Below are positions 17,477-26,157 of a stretch of DNA of 64,000 nt, in pieces. The stretch's first letter is position 1. Each line of letters starts with the position of its first letter. Source of the stretch: JADJYF01 sp965278995 (GTDB lineage: Bacteria > Pseudomonadota > Gammaproteobacteria > Ga0077536); contig OZ257136.1 in the NCBI GenBank assembly GCA_965278995.1, positions 3,348,001 through 3,412,000 on the forward strand, written 5' to 3'. The notes under the pieces are model-generated. The model saw only the letters and a list, made by a program, of their open reading frames with translations, was not told the DNA's origin and searched no databases. A program made the translations under genes and the position numbers.

Positions 17477-19150
17477 ATGACGTCCGGCCGGTGGCTGCTG
17501 CCGTCGAACTTCCCCAACCTCAGTCTGGCGCGGGAACTTCAGTCGCTATGGTTGCCAGGTCGCTCTCCGCTGCTCAATGCCCTCACGCTGGGCGCGGCAA
17601 CCCTGCTCATTGCGCTGTTTGCCGTACTCACGACGACTTTCGCATTTACCGAGACCAAGTTTGTCGTCGCGCTGGTCCTCGGTCTGATTGGCGTTTTCGG
17701 CTTTCTGGTCAGCGGCAATCGGCGCCTGTTCGTACTCTATGCGATTGTCATGCTGGCACCCCTGAAGCTTGGCAAGGATTTCATGCCGATAGGTCACCAG
17801 GGCGGTGCCGGCTCGTTTGTCATCGACGCTGGCGACCCTTTTTTTCTCATGTTGGCGGCTTATCAATTCAACGATTGGCGCAAACGGCGGTTGCGCGAGT
17901 ATCGCGTGCCGCTGATTGCCAAGCTGTGGATGGGCATGATCGCGCTCGGTATGATCACGGTACTGACCGGCGCATTCAAAACGCCGGCCGCGCACGAAGT
18001 CGTGCGCATGGCCAAATACCTGCTGCTGCTACTGCTGCTGATCAACGAACTGAAACGCAAGAAGCAGTTCCGTCACGTCGCTTTCGGGCTCATGCTCGGG
18101 GTACTCATACAAAGCGGCTTCTCGGCGGTCTCGTATGCGACAGGATCGCAGTTCGGCCTGGATTTCCTCGGCGAAGAAACGGAAGATAACGTCGAAGAAC
18201 TCGGCGCCGCGACCTTGAAAGGCGATTTCGCCATCCGCCGGCCGGGCGGCTTGATGGGGCACCCAAACCAATTCGCTGGCTATCTCGCGCTGATCATGCC
18301 ACTCGGCGTCGGTCTGCTGTTCTCGCCGATCAGCCTGCGCTTGAAGAGTTTGTTTGTCTGCACTCTGCTGGCCGGTCAGGTTGGCCTGCTGTTGACGCTG
18401 TCGCGCAGCGGCTGGATCTGTTTCGCCATCGGCCTCGTCAGTACGCTGGCGCTCAGTTTTCTGCATCGCGCGTCTCGGCGGCGATATCTGATTGCACGAG
18501 CAGTGGTCATTATTCTGGTGGGCGCGATGGCCTTGGCTGCGAGCCCCCGGATCCTTGAGCGAATCCAGTACAGCGATCCCGAGTCATGGCGATCGCGCAT
18601 GGAATTCGTCGATATTGCCCAGGAAATCGCTCTCGATCATCCCCTGCTCGGCGTCGGACTCAATAGCTATGTCTTCGCCCAGGCACCCTACTCGCGTCAG
18701 CGCACATTCGCCGGGTTGAAAGAATTTTATGGTGAGAACGTTCCCGTCGTGCACAGCACCTGGATGCTGACGTGGGCAGAGCAAGGCACCATCGGTATGG
18801 CGTTGTTCGTACTCATTCACCTGGCGGTGCTTTACGTCGGCTTCAACAATCTAAAGCTCAAAGACGGATTTCTGCACGCGATGAATGTCGGTCTAATCAG
18901 CGGCTTCGGCGCCATCATGCTCGACGGCATGGTGAGTTTCTTCGTGCGCATGGAAGTCGGCGGACGCATGTTCTGGTTCGTTGTCGCGCTGATCCTCGCT
19001 ATCGGTTACTGGCGACGCACGCACGAGGCTGGCGGTATGCGAAGCGCGGCAGGCGGCGGAACGCAAACGGTCATGGGGCATGGCCCGCGAACCTGGATGA
19101 CCGCGCCTGTTCGTCGCGGTGGTGCCGGGCGCGGCTGGCTGCTGCGATAA
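17477..19150 (+). CDS. O-antigen ligase/Wzy-type polymerase
   Basis: This 557-residue integral membrane protein has about eleven to thirteen predicted helices. The O-antigen-ligase-type (PF04932-like) signature is the long periplasmic loop with GGLMGHPNQFAGYLALIMPLG-like residues, SRSGWICF in a helix, and HPLLGVGLNSYVF followed by HSTWMLTWAEQGTIG. These Arg/His/Glu-containing loops are typical of Wzy polymerases and ligases. It starts three bases after the BY-kinase-like gene, placing it in the same operon. It probably polymerises undecaprenyl-linked repeat units in the periplasm; a ligase role cannot be excluded. Confidence 0.9.
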   Translation: MTSGRWLLPSNFPNLSLARELQSLWLPGRSPLLNALTLGAATLLIALFAVLTTTFAFTETKFVVALVLGLIGVFGFLVSGNRRLFVLYAIVMLAPLKLGKDFMPIGHQGGAGSFVIDAGDPFFLMLAAYQFNDWRKRRLREYRVPLIAKLWMGMIALGMITVLTGAFKTPAAHEVVRMAKYLLLLLLLINELKRKKQFRHVAFGLMLGVLIQSGFSAVSYATGSQFGLDFLGEETEDNVEELGAATLKGDFAIRRPGGLMGHPNQFAGYLALIMPLGVGLLFSPISLRLKSLFVCTLLAGQVGLLLTLSRSGWICFAIGLVSTLALSFLHRASRRRYLIARAVVIILVGAMALAASPRILERIQYSDPESWRSRMEFVDIAQEIALDHPLLGVGLNSYVFAQAPYSRQRTFAGLKEFYGENVPVVHSTWMLTWAEQGTIGMALFVLIHLAVLYVGFNNLKLKDGFLHAMNVGLISGFGAIMLDGMVSFFVRMEVGGRMFWFVVALILAIGYWRRTHEAGGMRSAAGGGTQTVMGHGPRTWMTAPVRRGGAGRGWLLR

Positions 19151-19155
19151 CAGCC

Positions 19156-19716
19156 ATGGCCGCTACGGATTTCGCCACCACCCGCGCCCGCCTTGCCGCT
19201 GACAGAAGTCGCCTGCGAGCCTGGCTGCGGGACTATCACCAGTGCGAACCGCTATTCCTGCTGCTCGAAACCCGCTATCTGTGCGTATGGCTGCAACGCT
19301 GGGCGCACTGGTTGCACGGCCGCGGTCACCGTGGCCTTGCGCGACTGCTCTATCACTTCAATCTCGTGCTGACCGGCGCTGACCTTCCGCCGAGTTCGGA
19401 TATCGGTGGTGGCTGGCTGGTGACCGCTCCTGTCGCCATCGTCGTCTGCGGCAATGCCGGTAGCAATTTTACCGTCGGCACATTGTCCGGCCTGGGCGGC
19501 GAAATGGGCAGCGCCGAGGACCGCGGTGCTGGCCCCGGGCTGCCCGTAGTCGGGGACAATGTGACCATCGGCTCCCACGCCGGCGTGCTCGGCGCGTTGC
19601 GGGTCGGCAGCAACGTCTCGATCGCGCCGGGCTGTGTCGTGCGCAAAGATGTTCCCGACAACTGCCTGGTCGAAGCGACACCCCTGCGCGTCCGCGCCAA
19701 TGCGCGCGTCCCCTAG
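19156..19716 (+). CDS. Serine-acetyltransferase-like hexapeptide acyltransferase
   Basis: The ATG at 19156, five bases after the polymerase stop, gives 186 residues. The N-terminal helical part (residues 1-70) resembles the SAT/CysE-type helical segment. From about residue 80 the sequence holds left-handed beta-helix hexads (SNFTVGT, DNVTIGSHAGVLGALRVGSNVSIAPGCVVRKDVPDN). In polysaccharide loci such proteins usually O- or N-acetylate sugar residues, with acetyl-CoA as donor. A second protein of the same type follows 35 bases later. Serine acetylation for cysteine synthesis is unlikely here given the context and short length. Confidence 0.82.
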   Translation: MAATDFATTRARLAADRSRLRAWLRDYHQCEPLFLLLETRYLCVWLQRWAHWLHGRGHRGLARLLYHFNLVLTGADLPPSSDIGGGWLVTAPVAIVVCGNAGSNFTVGTLSGLGGEMGSAEDRGAGPGLPVVGDNVTIGSHAGVLGALRVGSNVSIAPGCVVRKDVPDNCLVEATPLRVRANARVP

Positions 19717-19751
19717 CGGCAAGTCGCCGCGAGTTCGCCATCGTCAACGTT

Positions 19752-20393
19752 ATGCAGCTAGCGGCAGTCTGCAGGGAACGCGGGCATAGTCAACTGACGA
19801 GCGTCAGAACAGAGCTCGCTCAGGACATCCGCCGCTACTGGGGTCGGTCCGGGATCGCCGCTGACCGCGCCCTGACACCGTGGCGGTGTGCGAGCGCGCT
19901 GGCCGACCCCGCTATCGCCTGTCTGCTCCTACACCGGGTGGCACATTGGGCTCAGCTCGCGCGGATACCGGGTCTGCCCGGCCTGCTCGCCGCCTGTAAC
20001 CGCCATTTATTCAAGATCACCATCTCACCGGTGAGCTGCGTTGCTGGCGGCTGGTCGATACGACACCCGGCGGGCGTGCATTTTCACGCTGTGGCAGGGC
20101 AGGATTTGACGCTGTTTGCCTACGCCAGCGTGACGGCCGACGAGGTACCTGTCGGCGACCGTCTGGACCGGGCACCGACGCTCGGGTCGCGCGTGCGGCT
20201 CGGCGCCGACGCCGCAATCATTGGGCCGGTGACGATAGGGGACGATGTCGATCTCGGATTTCGCGCCGTCGTTGCGGTCGATATCGCCTCGGATTCCATA
20301 GTCGTAACCGATGCCAGTCGCCTGCGGCTGCAGAAAATGCCATTGCAGACCCCGGACGACCCGCCTCTGTCTTCTTCTGCAATGATCAAATAG
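19752..20393 (+). CDS. Second SAT-like hexapeptide-fold protein
   Basis: This 213-residue protein shares the design of its upstream neighbour: an N-terminal helical region (LAQDIRRYWG, ALADPAIACLLLHRVAHWAQL) and a C-terminal beta-helix (AYASVTAD, LGSRVRLGADAAIIGPVTIGDDVDLGFRAVVAVDI). It lacks an obvious catalytic His of the GxH type in the last coils, where CysE has conserved His. It may be an acyltransferase of altered activity or a partner of the first protein. No gene follows in the same operon for about 100 bases. Confidence 0.78.
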   Translation: MQLAAVCRERGHSQLTSVRTELAQDIRRYWGRSGIAADRALTPWRCASALADPAIACLLLHRVAHWAQLARIPGLPGLLAACNRHLFKITISPVSCVAGGWSIRHPAGVHFHAVAGQDLTLFAYASVTADEVPVGDRLDRAPTLGSRVRLGADAAIIGPVTIGDDVDLGFRAVVAVDIASDSIVVTDASRLRLQKMPLQTPDDPPLSSSAMIK

Positions 20394-20452
20394 TGATAAC
20401 TGGTTCACAGTTTTCTGAATGACACAATTCAAGTTGCCGGACCTCGCCGCCG

Positions 20453-20469
20453 ATACGTGAACCACGTAT
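20453..20469. promoter_or_regulatory. 17-bp palindrome, operator candidate
   Basis: ATACGTG-AAC-CACGTAT is a perfect 7-3-7 inverted repeat. It lies 32 bases upstream of the ATG of the 111-residue membrane protein, where a dimeric regulator could control transcription. No T-tract follows, so a terminator is unlikely. The binding protein is unknown. Confidence 0.4.
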
Positions 20470-20500
20470 TTGTCCATTCAAACTCTGCCTGGGAGGTCCT

Positions 20501-20836
20501 ATGCTCCACTCGCCTGCATCGGCGCGCTCGTCTTCACCCTGGTTCCTGCTCGTACTCGCGCTGCTCGCCGTGCTCGCTGCTCCGTCCTCGGGCGGTATTG
20601 CGCTCAGTCTCGCCGCTGTTTTTCTGGCCGGCGTAGCCGGCTTCGCAGCCGGCAACGGCGAACTTGCCCGCGCGCCCAGTCATCGATCCCTGGTCGGTTA
20701 CCCGGCCCTGCTGTCGACACACGATGTCATTGAACTTGAACGCGTCTACTCGGCGTTCGACGACACGGCCACCATGCGCCTGAATGGCGCCATCGCCCGC
20801 CTGCGTGCGCCGCGGTCGCTATCCACTGTCGGGTAA
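20501..20836 (+). CDS. Small membrane protein of unknown function
   Basis: This 111-residue protein starts at ATG 20501 with a good ribosome-binding site (GGGAGG about six bases upstream). Residues 13-27 and 33-50 form two hydrophobic helices (PWFLLVLALLAVLAAP and IALSLAAVFLAGVAGFAAG), giving a hairpin topology. A soluble tail of about 60 residues follows (HDVIELERVYSAFDDTATMR). I do not recognise a family. It stands alone between the acyltransferases and the radical SAM operon and has a palindromic operator-like site upstream. Confidence 0.65.
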   Translation: MLHSPASARSSSPWFLLVLALLAVLAAPSSGGIALSLAAVFLAGVAGFAAGNGELARAPSHRSLVGYPALLSTHDVIELERVYSAFDDTATMRLNGAIARLRAPRSLSTVG

Positions 20837-21103
20837 TCCCACCGCCCCACGACTTCGGTTACGGAGTTCCGAGCTTCTGATCACGCGACTTCCCGCGCGA
20901 TCGGAAGCCGCTCATCACTAATCTGTCGCGACCAGCCGACGACGCTGCGCGGCCGGCTGGTTGCCTGCACCATGTCGCACCCACCTGCACCGGATCCGAC
21001 CTCACGGCGCTGATTACGTGCAAAACAGAGCCGCCAATTGACCCGTTCGCCGGGAACACTGCGGACTTGATATAAATTCATCATTTCTTAACGTTCGCGA
21101 CCA
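20837..21103. other. Intergenic region upstream of radical SAM operon
   Basis: The gap of roughly 470 bases before the radical SAM gene at 21304 starts with sequence in which I recognise no gene. It becomes AT-richer near 21065-21100 (CTTGATATAAATTCATCATTT) just before the promoter candidate at 21104. No structured RNA was recognised. Confidence 0.45.
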
Positions 21104-21134
21104 TTGACAGGCGCAGCCGTTACTCACTCATAAT
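21104..21134 (+). promoter_or_regulatory. Sigma-70-type promoter candidate
   Basis: TTGACA at 21104-21109 and CATAAT at 21129-21134 are separated by 19 bases. This is a near-consensus pair with a slightly long spacer, placed about 170 bases upstream of the first B12-type radical SAM gene. It would give a leader of about 160 bases. Confidence 0.45.
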
Positions 21135-21303
21135 CCATTCAGCGCGTGACGTCGCTGCGCTGCGTCAATGCGGCTGTCGTCAGGCGCGGAGTGTCGATGG
21201 GTTACGGTCTGGCCGGTTGATTGTTCGTTACAATCGAGGCCCGTCGCTGCTGCTTGCGACGCAGTAAGAACTTGGTTCGGAATCGGCTTTGAACGAGGCA
21301 GGA

Positions 21304-23406
21304 ATGCAAGGTACCAATACCAAGACAGTTGTCTATGCGGCAGACCTGCGGCACAACTACAGTGGCGTCATGTCCGTCGACGCCATGCCGCTTGGGGTCG
21401 GGTACATCAAAGCCGTCATCGACAAGACGCTAGCTGCACGCAATGTCGACGTGCGGATCTTCGCCTATCCCGATGTCCTGCTGCGCGCCATCGAAACCCG
21501 TCCGCCCGATGTGCTCATGGTCGGCAACTACATGTGGAACGAGTCTCTCGGGCACTTTTTCTTGCGCCGGGTCAAACGTTCCAACCCCGCTGCGCTGGCC
21601 ATCATGGGTGGGCCGAATATTTCGAAAGAGCCCGAGCGCCAGGTCGCCTATGTCGCCGCTCATCCGGAAATCGACCTTTACATCCACGGCGAGGCGGATT
21701 TCACCGCGGCGGAAATCCTCGAGGCCTACCTCGACTGCGACCGCTCGGTCGACCGCCTGCTGGAGCGCAAGCTGCCATCCAGCGTCTACCGTCGCAACGG
21801 CGAACTGTTCCGGACCGAGACCCGGCCGCGATTGCATTCTCTGGACGACATCGTCTCGCCTTATCTGACCGGCGCCATGGACGAATTCTTTGATGGCCGC
21901 CTCGCGCCCATGATCGAGACCAACCGCGGCTGCCCGTTCAAGTGCAAGTTCTGTGTCCAGGGCACCGAGTTCTACAACAAGGTCTCGCATTTCGATCTTG
22001 AGCGCCTTCGTCTGGAGATCGAGTACATCGCCCGGACCAACGACGAACGTTCACCCGAAATGGGTACGCTGCGCATCGCCGACCCCAACTTCGGGATGTA
22101 CAGCCGGGATGTCGAAATCTCGGAAATGATCGGCCATATGCAGAAGCGCTATGGCTGGCCGACGTTCATCGACGCAACCACCGGCAAGAACAAGCCCGAG
22201 CGCATCATCGAGTGTCTGGAGAAAGTCAACGGCGCGCTCGTCCTTTACCAGGCAGTGCAGTCGCTGGACGACGAGGTCCTGCGCAATATCGACCGCTCCA
22301 ACATCAAACTCGATGCATATCAGAAGATCATGGTGCACGTGCGTGGGCGCGGCCTGCGCTCGAATTCTGACCTGATCCTGGGTTTGCCGGGCGAGAGCAA
22401 GACCTCGCACCTGCGCGGTCTCTACCAGCTCATCGATGCCGGGACCGATCAAGCCCATTGCTTCCAGGCCATGGTCCTCAAAGGGTCCGATCTCGAAACC
22501 ATCGAAGTACGCGAGCGCTACCAGTTCCTTACCCGCTTTCGGGTATTGCCAAAGAACTACGGCATCTACGACGGCGAGAAAGTCTTCGACATCGAGGAGA
22601 TTATCGTCGGCTCGGATACATTGCCGTTCGACGACTACGTCGAATGTCGCAAGCATCATTTGACCTTCAGCGTATTCTGGAACGATTCGTGGTTCCGCGA
22701 TGTCGTCGCGTTCGCGGCTGAGCTGGATATCACACCGTCGCGTTGGTTGCAGGAGATGCTGCGCGCGATGGAGGCGGAAACGTCAGGGCCGGTGCGCGAG
22801 TTGCTGGACGGTTTCGTCGGCGAGACCGTCGGCGAGCTGTTCGAGACGCATGAAGCGTGCGAAGCGTTCTATGCGCGCCCCGATAATTTCGAACGACTGG
22901 GCCGCGCCGAAATCGGCGACAACCTCATGTATAAGTACCGGGCCAAGGCGTCGTTCTTTGCCTGGAAAGCGATTTGCAATACAGCGCTGGAAACGACCCG
23001 GCGCCTGGTCCTGGAAGCTGGCGCGGCTGAGCGCTATGCCGGTTTCGACCAGCTATGGAAAGATTTTCACGCCTATGTCGAATGCAAACATGCCGCAGGC
23101 GACAGTGTGGACGAAGTCCTGCAACCGGTGACAGCCGTATTGCACTACGATATCCCGCAATGGATAGCCGACGATTTTCCACGTGAGACCGCCGGTTACC
23201 TCAACGGTGATGGCAAAGGCAAGCTGCGCACCATGACCTTCCGCTTGAGTGAGGAAGGCGCACGCGAACTGGAATCGGCGTTCCGCGTCTGGAGCAGCGA
23301 ACTGACCGGGTTGACCAAACTCGTCACCCGCATACGCGTGACCTCGCAGATCCGCAGCGGCGAATTCGCCTCGGCGACCGAGCCTGAAAATGTCACCGTG
23401 GCATAA
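21304..23406 (+). CDS. B12-binding-type radical SAM enzyme 1
   Basis: ATG 21304, preceded by GAGG, gives 700 residues (a TTG 15 bases earlier is also in frame). Residues 8 to about 175 form a cobalamin-binding-like Rossmann domain (VVYAADLRHNYSG, DVLMVGNYMWNE, AIMGGPNI, YIHGEADFTAAEI). It has no clear DxHxxG, so cobalamin would bind base-off without that His or not at all. The radical SAM core has C210-x3-C214-x2-C217 (NRGCPFKCKFC). From about residue 400 an unusual 300-residue C-terminal region ends with a beta-rich segment (LRTMTFRLSEEGARELESAF). A homologue of similar length follows in tandem. Substrate unknown. Confidence 0.92.
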   Translation: MQGTNTKTVVYAADLRHNYSGVMSVDAMPLGVGYIKAVIDKTLAARNVDVRIFAYPDVLLRAIETRPPDVLMVGNYMWNESLGHFFLRRVKRSNPAALAIMGGPNISKEPERQVAYVAAHPEIDLYIHGEADFTAAEILEAYLDCDRSVDRLLERKLPSSVYRRNGELFRTETRPRLHSLDDIVSPYLTGAMDEFFDGRLAPMIETNRGCPFKCKFCVQGTEFYNKVSHFDLERLRLEIEYIARTNDERSPEMGTLRIADPNFGMYSRDVEISEMIGHMQKRYGWPTFIDATTGKNKPERIIECLEKVNGALVLYQAVQSLDDEVLRNIDRSNIKLDAYQKIMVHVRGRGLRSNSDLILGLPGESKTSHLRGLYQLIDAGTDQAHCFQAMVLKGSDLETIEVRERYQFLTRFRVLPKNYGIYDGEKVFDIEEIIVGSDTLPFDDYVECRKHHLTFSVFWNDSWFRDVVAFAAELDITPSRWLQEMLRAMEAETSGPVRELLDGFVGETVGELFETHEACEAFYARPDNFERLGRAEIGDNLMYKYRAKASFFAWKAICNTALETTRRLVLEAGAAERYAGFDQLWKDFHAYVECKHAAGDSVDEVLQPVTAVLHYDIPQWIADDFPRETAGYLNGDGKGKLRTMTFRLSEEGARELESAFRVWSSELTGLTKLVTRIRVTSQIRSGEFASATEPENVTVA

Positions 23407-23409
23407 AGC

Positions 23410-23426
23410 CGACTCGCGAAGAGTCG
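23410..23426 (+). other. Intercistronic hairpin
   Basis: CGACTC-GCGAA-GAGTCG, a 6-bp stem with a 5-base loop, lies five bases after the stop of radical SAM enzyme 1 and about 75 bases before the next start. No T-tract follows, so it is more likely an mRNA-stability or processing element than a terminator. Confidence 0.35.
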
Positions 23427-23502
23427 CACAGAATAAGCATCGCGCTCCGCCACCGGGCGGCACGCCGACGCATACCAGCATCCACTCGAGAGGGTAGCCA
23501 GC

Positions 23503-25578
23503 ATGAGCATAGTCGTATATTTAGCCGATCTACGGCACAACTACATGCACGTGCTCGCCAGCGACGCCATGCCGCTGAATGTCGGTTACATGAAAGCCGT
23601 CATGGACCGCGATCTGGGTGACGGGAGCGACGTACGCGTGTTCGCGTATCCGGACCGTCTGCTAAGCGCCATGCAGGAACGCGCGCCGGACGTGCTGATG
23701 CTCAGCAATTACACCTGGAACGAACAGATTTCGCTGTACTTTGCACGCCTCGCCAAGGCCATGAAGCCCGACACACTGGTGGTCATGGGCGGTCCGAACA
23801 TCTACGACGAGCCTGACAGGCAAAAGATGTTTCTCGCAGAAAGGCCGGAGCTCGACTGGTACGTGCTCGGCGAAGGCGATTTCCTGGCGACCGAAGTCGT
23901 GCAGAATTTTGCCGATAGCGGTCTGTCCATCGCGGCCCTCGGTCGGCGCGATATCGCTTCCAGCGTCTACCGCCGCGGTGACGAGATGATTCGCCACGAG
24001 ATCATCAAGCGCAAACGCAATCTGGACGATATTCCGTCGCCCTGGCTGACCGGCGTCATGGACGAATTCTTCGATGGCAAGCTGGCACCGCTGTGGGAGA
24101 CCAATCGCGGCTGCCCGTTCACGTGTACGTTCTGCGTGCAGGGCACGCAGTACTACAACCGGGTCACCTACTTCGACAAGGCCCGTCTGCGCGAAGAGAT
24201 CCAGTACATAGGCAAGCGCATTCAGAAGACCTGCCCGTCGATGGGCGTACTGCGTATCGCCGACCCCAACTACGGCATGTACGAACGCGACCCCGAACTC
24301 TCCGGGTATCTCGGTGAGGCGCAACGTGACTACGGCTGGCCCTCCTACATCGACGCGACGACCGGCAAGAACCGCCCTGAACGCGTCATCGATTCGATGG
24401 AGCGACTTGGCGGTGCACTGGTGCTGTGGCAATCCGTGCAATCGCTGGACGAAGACGTTTTGCGCAATATCCGGCGCGAAAACATCAAGCTCGATGCCTA
24501 CTCGTCGCTGAATGTGCATATTCGCGGCCGCGGCATGAAGTCGAGTTCAGATCTGATTCTTGCCCTTCCCGGCGAGACGCTCGAATCGCACCTGACCGGC
24601 CTGACCAAGATGATCGATGCCGGCGTCGCACGCGTGCATAATTTCCAGTGTCTGCTGCTGAAAGGCACCGAGCTCGAGCGAACCGATTCGCGCCAGAAGT
24701 TCTCGTTCTCGACCAGGTACCGTATGGCGCAGAAGAGCTTCGGCGTCTATAACGGTGATGCCGTATTCGAGCCGGAGGAAATCGTCGTCTCGACCGATAC
24801 GATGCCTTTCGAAGACTACATGAAAGCGCGCGCCTATCATTTCGTGTGCGGCGTCTACGTGAATCAGGGTCGTCTCGACACGCTGTTCGAGTTCTGCGAG
24901 TCGCTCGCTGTGAAACGCTCGGAGCTGTTCCTGCGCCTGTACGATGCGGTCACTGCGGATACCGGCGAAGTCGGTGAAAATCTGGCCGCGTTCCTGCGTG
25001 AAACACGCGGCGAACTGTTCGAGACGCGCGAAGAACTTGAAGCGTTCTATCGCCAACCGGAAAACTTCGAGAAACTCAGTCAGGGCGAAATCGGCGATAA
25101 CATCGTCTATAAATATTCAGCGATCGCCAGACTGCGCGCATGGAATGCGTTCGCCACCATCGCCTTGAGTTCAGCCAGGCAGTTGCTGCTTGACCATGGC
25201 GCCAACGAGCGTGTACCGCACTTCGAAGATTTCTGGCGCGACTTCGAACGCTTTATCGTGCTCCGTTCGGTCACCGGTACGACCGTAGAACAATTGACGC
25301 GCCCGGTGGCCATCAACGTGCGTTACGACATCGCCAGCTGGCTCGAAGACGGTTGCCCGGCCGAAACCGGCAAATACCGCTTGCCGGAAATCGTTGAAGC
25401 CGAGTTCCGCCTGAGCACCGCGCACGCAAAAGAGCTCAACCAGGCCGTCGAAGTGTGGGGCCTGTCGAATTCAGGTCTTGGCATGCTGCTGCGCCGCGTG
25501 AGCTTCAACGCGCTCGAGCGCGACATCGTGCTGCATACCGATAAGCCGGTGGTTAAACCACAGCTGCAGACAGTCTGA
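23503..25578 (+). CDS. B12-binding-type radical SAM enzyme 2 (tandem paralogue)
   Basis: This 691-residue protein aligns along its whole length with the gene upstream. The matching segments are IVVYLADLRHNYMHVLASDA at the N terminus, VMGGPNIYDEPDRQ, ETNRGC-type cluster motif C204-x3-C208-x2-C211 (NRGCPFTCTFC), RIADPNYGMYERD, DLILALPGETLESHLTGL, and the same C-terminal extension (PENFEKLSQGEIGDNIVYKY). A strong GAGAGGG site precedes the ATG. The close order and shared architecture suggest duplication followed by specialisation, perhaps acting on two related positions or substrates. The small F-x-P-W protein gene follows about 250 bases downstream. Confidence 0.92.
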   Translation: MSIVVYLADLRHNYMHVLASDAMPLNVGYMKAVMDRDLGDGSDVRVFAYPDRLLSAMQERAPDVLMLSNYTWNEQISLYFARLAKAMKPDTLVVMGGPNIYDEPDRQKMFLAERPELDWYVLGEGDFLATEVVQNFADSGLSIAALGRRDIASSVYRRGDEMIRHEIIKRKRNLDDIPSPWLTGVMDEFFDGKLAPLWETNRGCPFTCTFCVQGTQYYNRVTYFDKARLREEIQYIGKRIQKTCPSMGVLRIADPNYGMYERDPELSGYLGEAQRDYGWPSYIDATTGKNRPERVIDSMERLGGALVLWQSVQSLDEDVLRNIRRENIKLDAYSSLNVHIRGRGMKSSSDLILALPGETLESHLTGLTKMIDAGVARVHNFQCLLLKGTELERTDSRQKFSFSTRYRMAQKSFGVYNGDAVFEPEEIVVSTDTMPFEDYMKARAYHFVCGVYVNQGRLDTLFEFCESLAVKRSELFLRLYDAVTADTGEVGENLAAFLRETRGELFETREELEAFYRQPENFEKLSQGEIGDNIVYKYSAIARLRAWNAFATIALSSARQLLLDHGANERVPHFEDFWRDFERFIVLRSVTGTTVEQLTRPVAINVRYDIASWLEDGCPAETGKYRLPEIVEAEFRLSTAHAKELNQAVEVWGLSNSGLGMLLRRVSFNALERDIVLHTDKPVVKPQLQTV

Positions 25579-25619
25579 AGCTGGCCCAGACCTGATCCAT
25601 CCGACGTAACTGCGGAGCA

Positions 25620-25641
25620 AGACGGGCTGCACAGCCCGTCT
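25620..25641 (+). terminator. GC-rich hairpin after radical SAM pair
   Basis: AGACGGGCTG-CA-CAGCCCGTCT forms a 10-bp perfect palindromic stem 42 bases after the stop of radical SAM enzyme 2. Only a weak T-containing tail (TGTAGGATGTT) follows, so it may be a weak intrinsic terminator or an mRNA 3'-end stabiliser. Confidence 0.4.
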
Positions 25642-25832
25642 GTAGGATGTTGCGACTTTCGGCGAGAAAAAGCCGTGCGGCCGCCTCGTATTTTCCGACT
25701 ATTCGATAGGGTATTGATCAACTAGCCTTCAAGGCAGTCATTTTGCACAGCGTTAGTGCGTTTGCACCATCATTGGGCATTGTGACCGGCGCTTCGCGCG
25801 CTGTTCAAACCCTTATAGCGAGTAGAGAAGAT

Positions 25833-26093
25833 ATGATTTCCATGAAAACCTTCATGACTGCCCTGATTCTGAGTTCCATCACGACCATCGCCAGCGCTGG
25901 GGGCTTCGCGCCCTGGGACGACCGCATGACCGAGACAGGTAGTGCTGCCGCTGCGGCTGCAGGCAGCGCCGAGCCGCTGGTGACTTCTGCGTTCGCGCCG
26001 TGGCCGACACGTGTAGCCGGGCCAGAGCAGGTTGATAGCACGCAAGATTCCGCCATGAGCAGCGGCAGCGCTTTCCAGCCCTGGCTGCGTTAG
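25833..26093 (+). CDS. Small secreted protein with three F-x-P-W repeats
   Basis: The ATG at 25833 follows AGAGAAG and gives 86 residues; a second ATG at 25842 is also possible. Residues 4-22 form a Sec-type signal peptide (MKTFMTALILSSITTIASA) with likely cleavage after ASA. The mature part of about 64 residues contains F-A-P-W at 25-28, F-A-P-W at 54-57 and F-Q-P-W at 81-84. Each lies in a small-residue context and is followed within two or three residues by Arg (PWDDR, PWPTR, PWLR). Linkers are Ala/Ser/Gly-rich. I recognise no family. Its position between three radical SAM genes makes a modified exported peptide conceivable, but this is inference. Confidence 0.7.
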   Translation: MISMKTFMTALILSSITTIASAGGFAPWDDRMTETGSAAAAAAGSAEPLVTSAFAPWPTRVAGPEQVDSTQDSAMSSGSAFQPWLR

Positions 26094-26157
26094 AACCGAC
26101 CGGGCCCCCAGGCGTCGGGATTCCGTCAGGAATGACGCGACATCCCGCCGCCACTCC

